A stretch of 64,000 bases of DNA. Origin: Gonatopus flavifemur. Taxonomy: Eukaryota; Arthropoda; Insecta; Hymenoptera; Dryinidae. Under the pieces are notes generated by a model, which had not been told where the DNA came from, ran no database searches, and saw only the letters and a program-made list of their open reading frames with translations. Position numbers and translations under genes: made by a program. This document shows positions 56,230-64,000 of the stretch, in pieces. Every line of letters starts with the position of its first letter. The first letter of the stretch is position 1. The stretch is taken from positions 434,001 to 498,000 of the forward strand of contig JAFFJZ010000009.1 of the NCBI GenBank assembly GCA_018340375.1, read 5' to 3'.

Positions 56230-57300
56230 TATAAATACATATTTTCGTTTTCGCCTCGATGTTTACACGTTTGGTATTCTTACCTGCATACATAGAATTC
56301 CATGAAACATGAGTCCTAGGGGTTTTCGAGATTGAGGAATTCAAATGTGACCTCACAAAACGAACCCAACATGCGGATCCACCCCGCAATCATTGTTGGG
56401 AAGTTGGAAGAAGTTGGACAAACTTGAAAGTTGTTGTCACGATGCTACGATGATTTTCGGATACATGAAGCTATGATACGTCAAATCAAACAATCCTCCA
56501 AGAACTGAACTAAAACTGGTGCAGCAAGACTGAAGCAATATTTACACTGCAACTCTCGGTGTCGGGGTAATTCAGTGAACGTGAATTCAGCCGTTTTGGC
56601 ATTTATGGCTGGATTCTGATGAAACAAGGGTTCGAGGGGTTTTCAAAAGTGTTGAATCTGAATTCGACGTCAAAAAACGAATCCAAGATGGCGGATCCAA
56701 TATGGCGGACGTGAGTTTGGTCAATTTCGCATTTGTGGACAGATTTATATGAAACATGAGGTCTGGGGGTTTTTGAGGGGTCTGAATCAAAAAATTGATG
56801 TCAAAAAATTGATTGAAAATGGTGGTTCCAATATGCCGGACGTCAATTCAGTCATTTTGGGATGCATCGAAAGATCATCATGGATCCTGAGTTCTAGTAG
56901 TTTTCGAGGTTGAGTTATCTCAATAGCATGTGTTAATTTGATAGTCTTGGCATTCATGAACGGATTTTCATGAAACACGGGTTCCAGGGGTTTCTGAAGG
57001 TGAGCAGTCCAAATCTGACGTCAGAAAACGAGTTCAGGATGGCGAATCCAATGAAGCGGATGTGAATTCTATCGTTTTGCATCTATGGACGGATTTGAAT
57101 GGAACATGGTTTCTGCATATTTCACAGGATGCTGAATCCAAATCCGGAGTCAGAAAACTCATCCAAGATGGTGGAACCAATATGACGGACGTAAATTCAG
57201 TCATCTTCACATTGCTGGGCAGATTTATAGGGAACATGAGTTCTGTAGGTTTTCAGATAATTCTGAATCAAAATCTGGGAATGAATGTTGAAAAAAAAAG
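56230..57300. repeat. degenerate ~130-bp tandem repeat (GATGGCGGATCCAATATGGC)
   Basis: From ~56300 the block 'aagatggcggatccaatatg' recurs at about 56690, 56815, 57036 and 57167, with a decayed piece near 56365. Each is followed by 'gcatttatggacggatttat', 'gaaacatgaggtc' and 'gttttcgagg'-like segments. Spacing is 125-135 bp, and the copy between 56880 and 56960 is rearranged. Copies differ strongly, so it is an old array. Small frames through it are repeat by-products. Confidence 0.8.
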
Positions 57301-57715
57301 AATTCTGATCCCCTCGTGTAAGATTTTTCACATTCAAACACTCTTCAGGAGCTGGTTGACGTTATTACGACTGCACACTAGTGAGAATCCAAAAGTGTAG
57401 AAAATAGTTATCCAAACCAATGGAGCGTGAAAGTGTGCCAATTCGTTCCTTATTTACGCCTAAGTGACTCTCAATCACGCTCCCACGACTCTTTCTCACG
57501 TTTGAATGCATTTTAGCTCACGCTTCTGTCGCGCTCCTAGGCTTCATTTTCACCAGGACAGTTGTACAAATTTTGCAGTTGTTCAAAAGCATGTTTCTGA
57601 ATCATTCGAAGATGGCATAAAAAATGGCAGGCAATCAGTTTCAGGCTTTCTGAATGTGACATTCGAAAATTCTTTCAGTCGAGTGAAAAGGGATCCCTGA
57701 ATGTTTAAATTGTTC
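57301..57715. other. no gene seen (415 bp)
   Basis: Non-coding, with no clear repeat. Several CTCACG/CGTGAG motifs (about 57420-57530) look like degenerate palindromic steps but have no recognised ends. Confidence 0.35.
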
Positions 57716-57835
57716 AAGATTCGAGCGAAGCGAGTATATGTGTGCTAAGATTAATTCAAAATGGGCGAAGCGAATTTCTAAGGGGGTTGGACTGCTGAGC
57801 GAAGCGAAGCAGTCAGGAGGTGGAACCCCCTGGTT
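57716..57835. repeat. GCGAAGCGA motif repeats with long hairpin
   Basis: GCGAAGCGA occurs at about 57725, 57767 and 57797. The last is the loop of a hairpin, gactgct / agcagtc, enclosed by an outer stem, agggggtt / aaccccct (about 57781-57832). Possibly the end of an unrecognised element. Confidence 0.6.
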
Positions 57836-58344
57836 TTGGTCCTTGGTGGTATATACTTCAAACCACTAGCGTTAGTCCGAATTTAGATCATTGCACAGTT
57901 AAATTTTTCGAGTCAATCACGACCTAGGAGGAGAGGCAATCGGATGGACTTGAATGGATTTCAAAAACCCAAAACATACATAACACGATGCCTCAACAGC
58001 CTTATAGCCAATAATGAATCATTGAGAGTAGGAAAATCAAGAACAAGTGACTGAAAAAGTTTTAAAATCACCAAAAATGAAGTTGGGATTCGTACACTAT
58101 CATGATGGAGCGCGCGGAACTGTGGTTTGCACAAAACAATAACAACGTAATGCAGCGCTGTTCCCAACTTTTCCCGCATGGCGGCGTTGCCTTGTAGTAC
58201 GTTGAATCCTGCTGGTCGAATTATAGACCCTAGTCGAAATTTGGACTATTTCCTCTACTTATCAAATGTTCACACGTACGGAATATCGCATCGGTGTGCA
58301 GTATCGTTGTGCCAAATCGGGCATCACAGCTCGGTGTACACTGA
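57836..58344. other. no gene seen (509 bp)
   Basis: Short frames only, with no domain. Confidence 0.35.
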
Positions 58345-58690
58345 TGGACCACCCGACCATTTCCCAGTCGAAATACGGATACAATGAATCCCTACCGACT
58401 CTACACTCAAGATACACCAAAAGCTATCTCCACAAATTCGGACTAAGGAACAACCCCCAGTAGGTTGTGGTTGGATACCGAGCTTCCACCGAATTGACAC
58501 CAAATTCTAACTGACAGTACTCTGAAAGGTATGTCACTCTGTGTATAATGAATTACCGCCTAACCAATTCGCAGGTGGAATATGGATATACCGAATCCCT
58601 CTCGAATTTACTCACGGTACACCGAAAGCTATATCACTCAATTTATACTGAGGAACAATGATCAGTATTTTGTGGTCGGATATCAATACA
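58345..58690. repeat. two-copy tandem of the CACCGAATTGACAC repeat
   Basis: A ~205-bp monomer is seen twice: 'gaccacccgaccatttccca' ... 'gatacaccaaaagctatctc' ... 'ggttggataccgagcttcca', then 'accgcctaaccaattcgcag' ... 'ggtacaccgaaagctatatc' ... 'ggtcggatatcaatacaccg'. The second half of the monomer matches the array repeat at 21045-21135. Confidence 0.7.
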
Positions 58691-59600
58691 CCGACTGTCG
58701 ACCAAGTGTGAATTCGGTGTACCTGTGTTTCGATTGAGATTATGTACAGATGTCTTCAGGTGCAAACAAGGTCAAATTTGGGGTATATTCTCCATTTTCT
58801 GAATTGCTTGTTTGGTATAAGATGTGTAGGAAATGAGTATGGATTAGGTGTAGCTCGAGATAACATGAGAGATTGTCATGAGCTTATCAGACTTGTCATT
58901 CGATTCTTTATGACTTGTTATTGATAACCTTGTCAGTGTAAGGTTGCTACAACTCTGCTGCAGGTGTTTTGTAAGCTTGTACTCTTGGCATGTGTCTACT
59001 AGGAAGCGTATGTCAACCTTGTCACAAACTTGCCTGACAATATCATAGCAAGGTTGAATTGCTGTGTGGGGAAAATTGGGTTCAATGAATTCACAAGTAC
59101 ACCGTGTTATTAGAGTGTAAATTTGCAAAAACAGGGGAATATTACCGACTTCATACACAGTTCACACTTACACCCAATTAACACTCAAACGAACGGTGTA
59201 ACGTTTTTGCGAGGGATTATAAGAGGTGACAGAATTTTATATGAAGTGTCACTAGAATTATTGACAATCTCGCATGATATGAGCATGAATGGTGAGCAAA
59301 ATGAACGTCACTAGGATAAAATCAGTGATATCCAGAATATTTGAAAGGTCATGAAAGTCATAGTATTGCAAACGGAGTGGGCGCCATCATGAATATAGAA
59401 ATATCAGAAAAGTGAGCTCTTTCCAAAATACAAAGATGAAAGCATGACAAGCCAAGTTCATTGTCCAGGAATGCGAGTTTTCCCAATTGTCAATGATTAT
59501 TCCCACTTCTTGAAATTTCAAATCAGCATCAGATTTGCCGGGAGAAGATCTTCAAAGCTCTTGTGAGGACTTGATAAGTAAAAATTATTTAAAAAAATAT
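58691..59600. other. no gene seen (910 bp)
   Basis: Repeated CTTGTCA/TGACAAG-type motifs occur at 58885-59040 (acttgtcattcg, ccttgtcagtg, ccttgtcacaaacttgcctgac). They resemble the inner steps of the CCC...GGG elements, but no termini were found. Confidence 0.35.
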
Positions 59601-60495
59601 TCATCATCATCATCATGAAGTAATCAGTCTTATGACTGGTTTGATGAAATCCTCCAACCCTGTCTATTATCCGCTAACCGCTTAATTTCTGCATATCTAC
59701 GGCAACCCTTATCTTGCATAATTTGCTTCATATAACTCAATCTAGGTCTACCTCTTCGAGTTTTACCATTCATTTTTCCTTCCAATATTGTTTTCAATAA
59801 GCTATCATGCCTCAATGTGTGTCCTATCAGATTACTTCTTCTTTTCAGGACCTGTCTCAAGAGACTTCTTTCTTCATTTACCTTCTCAAGTACTTCTTCA
59901 TTTCTTACTTCCTCTATCCACTTTATTCTAAGCATCTTTCTATAACACCACATTTCAAAAGCTTCAAGTCTTCGTTGGTCCGTTTTTCCAATTGTCCAAG
60001 TTTCGCAACCATATAATGCTGTGCTCCAAACGTAATTCTTCAAGAATTTCCTCCTTACTGCTAAGCTAATATTCTTCGAACATAGTAACTGTTTCTTTTG
60101 GTGGAAAGCCTGTTTCCCTTGTGCTATTCTTGCTCTTATATCTCTTTCGCTTTTACCGTTTTCTGTAATTATGCTCCCTAGATATTTGAATTCTTTGACT
60201 TGCTGAATTGTCTCTGCATCTATTTTGATTTTCGTTCTTCTTGATGTGTTCGCTGTTGTACAAATCATGAATTTTGTTTTGTCCTTATTTATATTCATAC
60301 AATATTTGTCTAGCAATATTTTTTTCATAGTGTTGAGAGTATCTTCTAACCCAGCACCACTCGTAGCTAATATAGCTATGTCATCCGCAAATCTCAACAT
60401 GCTTACATTTTCACCTTGAATCTGTAATTTCAATTGCACTTGTTCCTTCACTTCGTTCATCGCTTCTTCTATATACAAATTGAAAATCAAAAAAT
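59601..60495 (-). mobile_element. 5'-truncated RTE-type LINE, minus strand
   Basis: The 3' tail is (ATG)n (tcatcatcatcatcat on the plus strand at 59601-59616). The element is cut inside the reverse transcriptase at ~60495, a normal 5' truncation. 'aaaaatatt' on both sides (59593-59601 and 60498-60506) is a likely target duplication. It belongs to the same subfamily as LINE B. Confidence 0.9.
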
Positions 60496-60499
60496 TCAA
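59630..60499 (-). CDS. RTE LINE reverse transcriptase, C-terminal part, uninterrupted
   Basis: A 289-residue open frame. It starts inside motif B (LIFNLYIEEAMNEV), contains FADDIAIL (motif C, residues 37-44, catalytic Asp pair), the thumb-like region KEFKYLGSIITENGKSERD, STALYGCETWTIG, and the long tail ending NRQGWRISSNQS. No stops or shifts, unlike LINE B, so this is a younger copy. The palm region with the first catalytic Asp and the endonuclease are missing, so it is a dead-on-arrival fragment. No promoter is expected, and the first residues come from the junction. Confidence 0.85.
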   Translation of the reverse strand: MNFLIFNLYIEEAMNEVKEQVQLKLQIQGENVSMLRFADDIAILATSGAGLEDTLNTMKKILLDKYCMNINKDKTKFMICTTANTSRRTKIKIDAETIQQVKEFKYLGSIITENGKSERDIRARIAQGKQAFHQKKQLLCSKNISLAVRRKFLKNYVWSTALYGCETWTIGKTDQRRLEAFEMWCYRKMLRIKWIEEVRNEEVLEKVNEERSLLRQVLKRRSNLIGHTLRHDSLLKTILEGKMNGKTRRGRPRLSYMKQIMQDKGCRRYAEIKRLADNRQGWRISSNQS

Positions 60500-60506
60500 A
60501 AATATT

Positions 60507-61698
60507 AGAATACATCAAAATAATATCTCATTTGACGAATCTTGGTGAACCGAAAAGCGAAAAAAAATTGCGGTTTCTTTTTTATTACATTTTGGGAAAA
60601 TCGTTGAACATTGTTTTTTCAAGAAAAATTGATCCAAGTTAAATCAACTTCAATGTGGAGAATACAGATTATAGTAAGTAATGAAAAGTTATCAAAGGCT
60701 AGTATCTGAGGGTTATAATCTAGATCTTTGTCCTCATATACCAACGGTATGATATTTCCTATACTCAGCATCTATTTTTCCCTGTGTGTTCAATAGATAT
60801 CGAAAAAAATGTCTCAAGTTTCGAACGTTGTCTTCGTTGGGTCTCATATATAATTTCACTAGTCAGATAGTCCCAACTGGAATGACAGACTTTCATATCT
60901 CCACGTTGCCATTTTTGTTGCTTACTAATAGAGAAATGGATAGAAAACAAAGTCTCCATTCGCATCAAAGTCTTCCTCCAGTTCCTGTTTGATTAACTAC
61001 AATTTTTTAGAATTTGAATGCCCAATTCTTTAGGTGACAAATGAAAATGAATGCCTTTAATCAAAAGTTTTGGACCCCAATTTGGATCATCAGAAGAGAA
61101 ATAACTGTCAACATGTATGTTTTCATTTTCCCCGTACATATGGGTACATTTCATTCATTAATGTCATGAACAGAACGCACAAGTTGATAAACAAGAACAA
61201 AGCTTCCAAGCCCAACCAAACGATTGTGATATTTTCAAATGTATTCTCTGATAGCTGGGTCACTATCAAGATGTGTCATGCGTTAGAGAGTCCTATCTCA
61301 TCGAAAACTGCTCGCTTCTTGCAGGATGTTATTGAAGTTAGTCATTCATTTATGGACACAACATACAAGCTATCAATTTTCCTCTGTAGGAGTTGAGTTA
61401 CTGCTAGTATATTCAGCATATCGAGATCATTCCTAGCGACAACTTCACATTTTTCACCCGTTCAAATGGGATCTATTCCCTCTCTTCTAGCCGAGAAGTA
61501 TATGTCCAATCTTCAGAAGTTGGTCACCATACTGTAACGAAAATCTCGCATTCCAATCAACCATTGTTGTCGTTTTATTCGTGCTGTGATCGGGAATTTC
61601 ATGTGATGGTTTGTATTTTGATTTGAGAAAAACAAAATAAATGTTCTGACATTGAGTGTGTGATTTTGGTGGATGTGAGGTTAATTGTTGGAAAATGA
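60507..61698. other. no gene seen (1.2 kb)
   Basis: A 108-residue frame (61070-61396) has no domain or splice support. No repeat was noticed. Confidence 0.35.
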
Positions 61699-62003
61699 CC
61701 CAGACAAAAATTCCCGGGTGGGCGGGATTCCCAAATTCGCCTGTGGACTCAGGTTCCTGGCCGGGACCCGCCAGCCGGGAAACCCTCTGGTTCCTGTTCG
61801 GGACCTGTCAGGTTCCCGCCCGGGACCCGGCAGCCGGGTCAGGTCCCCGCTCGAGTCACCACCTGGCTGGTCCCGGGCGGGAACCTGACCGGTCCCGAGC
61901 GGGAAGCAGAGGGATTCTAGGCAGGACGTGGCGGGTCTCGGCCAGGAACTTGAGTCCACATGCGAATTTGGGAATCCCACCCACCCGGGGATTTTTGTCT
62001 GGG
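61699..62003. mobile_element. CCCAGACA-ended element E4 with GC-rich CGGGACC inner repeats
   Basis: Terminal inverted repeats CCCAGACAAAAATTCCCGGG and its near complement, flanked by GA on both sides (61697-61698 and 62004-62005). The inner ~200 bp is a strikingly GC-rich array of 'ggttcctgnncgggacc'-like palindromic steps, in an AT-rich surrounding. Frames of 99 to 151 residues on both strands are repeat artefacts. Confidence 0.85.
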
Positions 62004-62086
62004 GAGGTATTTACCTCCAGCGTTGAAACAAAGAACATGTTATCGCGTTCATCGTTGTGGAAATACATTGTTGCTCCTAATGTTTT

Positions 62087-62389
62087 TACACGGAAAGACC
62101 GGGTCTATTGATATTCAGGGAGAATTTATCAACGTTCAGAAAAATGACTGTCAATTTAGGGAAAATGAAGATTGCTGAAAAATATTCGTAGTGAGTCTAC
62201 CAAAAGTTCGTAGTCAAAATATTAACAGTTGATAGTTTCATTGGTATTTTTCACAGTGAAACTATCAACTGTTAATACATCGACTACGAATTTTTAGTTG
62301 ACCCACTACGAATATTTTTCAGTGATCCTCGTTTTCCCTAAATTGACAGTCATTTGTCTAAATATTGATAGACCTGGTCTTTCCGTGTA
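62087..62389. mobile_element. TACACGG-ended foldback MITE, 303 bp
   Basis: Ends TACACGGAAAGACCGGGTCT / AGACCTGGTCTTTCCGTGTA. The arms pair over most of the element, around a short centre near 62240 (ttggtatttttca). No coding. Confidence 0.85.
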
Positions 62390-62750
62390 GATGAGTTCTT
62401 CATGAATTATGTTTGAATCGAACAGTCTTGTTTAAATTTGTGAATTCAATACTTTATGTCCGATATCATTTATTTCACAGATATTCGACATTCAGAGTAT
62501 ACAAAAGGATATATGCGAAGGAATTGAATCTTGTGAATAAAATCCGAACATGATTGAATTCTGCCTAATTTTTCATTCCGGGTACGACAATTCTGACCCA
62601 TGCCCAAGGTACAGCTGGAATTATTCACGTATACGACATTCAAATAAAGAGAATGGTTCATCTGACCCTAAACCCGTCACAAATGGGTGACCATGAATCC
62701 CTATGAGATCCAAGTAACGAATATTCCATGTTGAATGAGATTAATTGCAT
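62390..62750. other. no gene seen (361 bp)
   Basis: Spacer between two MITEs. Confidence 0.35.
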
Positions 62751-62986
62751 CTACACGGAGAAAATCTGACACGAGTGACCAATGTTCCGCTTATTGATCA
62801 TCATTGTGCGAGAAAGAATAAAATAAAACACTGCTGGCTAATGTGTGTACATCAGTTACCAATGATACGCACAATGATTACCGACGGGTGGTCATTGATA
62901 ATCCATGAACGCACATCAGCCATTTTTTTCGCACACTGATGATCAATGTGCGGAACATTGGTCACTGTTAGATTTTCTCCGTGTAG
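62751..62986. mobile_element. CTACACGG-ended MITE, 236 bp
   Basis: Ends CTACACGGAGAAAATCTGAC / TAGATTTTCTCCGTGTAG, then gtgaccaatgttccgc and its complement. The inside has short palindromic steps around TGATCATC and CAATGATT. It shares the TACACGGA terminus with the preceding MITE. Confidence 0.85.
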
Positions 62987-63290
62987 GATCTGACTTTCAA
63001 ACCAACGATCAATCGTTAATACATCTCAGGATGATTCAAACCTTTTCTCACCTTTGCCCAATCAAAAATTACGAAATGTGATCTGAATGTGAAGACAATT
63101 GTATGTCATATTCTTCAGGACATTGAAAATAGCTACAAAGTCATCATACAAATGAAACGGTTCGGGTTAATGACATTCAAACGGACTGGTTCTCTCGCTG
63201 CCTCCAAATCCACCACACATGAGTGACGGTGATATTTTATAGAATCTGGGACGAGAACATACCATGATTGCTGGATGAGATTCATCGAAC
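62987..63290. other. no gene seen (304 bp)
   Basis: If E5 has a left end it should be in or near this stretch, but I could not find one. Confidence 0.3.
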
Positions 63291-63717
63291 CTAGCATCAT
63301 CACATACAGCACCGCGAGGTCTTTTCAACGTTCATACAACGTGCTTGGTTATACACAGAACGTGTAAATACCACCTCAGGATGTTCTAAGAACGTCACAT
63401 GTATGTCCCAGATACGTGAAAATGTCCCGGTTAGTTCTATTCATGTGCACCGTGCGACGTTCTGGGAACGCGTTCAATGAAGGTTTTCATAATGTTGTGC
63501 GGAGCTGCACACATGTTTTTATGAATTAGTTCTCATGAAAGTACGTTGAGAAAACATCATGAGACCGGCTCGTAGTAGATGAAAAGAATGTGTTGAAAAC
63601 TTATGCAGGGGCATCCGAAATGCAGATACGTTTGGAGAACCCACTCCTCGGAGACCAAAACACGCACGACCAAGTGCATGTTTTCAAAACGTTCAGAGAA
63701 ATTTTGTGCTGTCTGGG
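63291..63717. mobile_element. probable fifth member (E5) with AACGTTC inner repeats, left end not found
   Basis: The right end AATTTTGTGCTGTCTGGG matches the E1 terminus. The preceding ~420 bp contain degenerate steps with AACGTT or GAACGC palindromes (caacgttcatacaacg, ttctaagaacgtcac, gacgttctgggaacgcgttc, aaaacgttcag). The left start given is where these steps begin. Confidence 0.5.
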
Positions 63718-64000
63718 ATAATCCCGATTCATGGATGAATAGCAAACGTGTATCTGAATGATCCGAATGTCTTTTAGCCTCCGTACAATCATGAGTTGTC
63801 CCCCTGCATGATATCATACAGACATGTAATGAATGATCGTTATCAATACGGGAATTATAATAGATATTCAAGAATCTATGATAAACCATTCCCAGGGACC
63901 CTTTGATCGGTGTACTGAGAGATATCGGAGTGCTCTCTATAAAAACCTGTGTGTTATTTGAGATTGAAATTCTTTGATAATAATCGAGAAAACCTCGACG
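63718..64000. other. no gene seen at right edge
   Basis: Non-coding DNA up to the window end. Confidence 0.3.

Noticed and set aside
61656..62111. 151-residue frame through E4
   Set aside because: Translated GC-rich palindromic repeats; a similar frame exists on the opposite strand.
1..64000. tRNA or rRNA genes
   Set aside because: Looked for A/B box and rRNA core-like stretches by eye and found none; a covariance-model search would be decisive.

Overview
This window looks like transposon-packed nuclear DNA of an arthropod, most likely an insect. The evidence is the set of element families: RTE-type LINEs with an apurinic-like endonuclease and reverse transcriptase, rosa-like (DD41D) Tc1/mariner transposases, a Mutator-like transposase tail, a Ty3/gypsy integrase end, and a Cc8L18.2-like protein of the kind found in arthropod genomes. 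The DNA is AT-rich, introns of 54 to 83 bp can be modelled, and there are no operons or bacterial genes. The species cannot be told from the sequence.

Layout. Bases 1-49157 are a tandem array of a 21.1 kb unit (a macrosatellite): a partial copy (1-6920) and two complete copies (6921-28035 and 28036-49157). The copies differ by a handful of substitutions and a few dozen one-base indels, mostly in homopolymers. The array runs off the left edge. Its right edge is exact. In internal units a LINE breaks off at one base and is joined to the start of the next unit. In the last unit the same LINE continues to its 3' end and target-site duplication. Bases 49158-64000 are therefore single-copy flank.

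Contents of one unit, in order from the junction: a CpG-rich stretch with two divergent TATA motifs; a candidate four-exon gene for a 100-residue protein; a 1.72 kb palindrome built from six copies of that gene's last exon and 3' flank; a gypsy integrase remnant interrupted by a small inverted-repeat element and followed by a polypurine tract and partial LTR; a 1.29 kb foldback element whose arms are made of ~58-bp repeats; two elements with CCCGGG ends and decamer-like inner repeats, one carrying a Mutator-like transposase tail; a dispersed CACCGAATTGACAC repeat; LINE copy A (5' part only); a ~3.9 kb block between ~105-bp inverted repeats that holds a 40-bp palindromic repeat array, a frameshifted Cc8L18.2-like gene and a mariner-type foldback MITE; and LINE copy B inserted in a rosa-like transposase gene.

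Flank: the rest of LINE B (with an 8-bp-TSD MITE in its reverse transcriptase), the other half of the split rosa-like gene, a second rosa element with a broken transposase, a ~130-bp tandem repeat, a 5'-truncated LINE on the minus strand, and a cluster of MITEs. No conserved cellular gene was recognised. The most notable patterns are the array with its LINE-internal breakpoint, and a group of elements that share CCC...GGG ends and apparent 2-bp target duplications but carry unrelated inner palindromic repeats.
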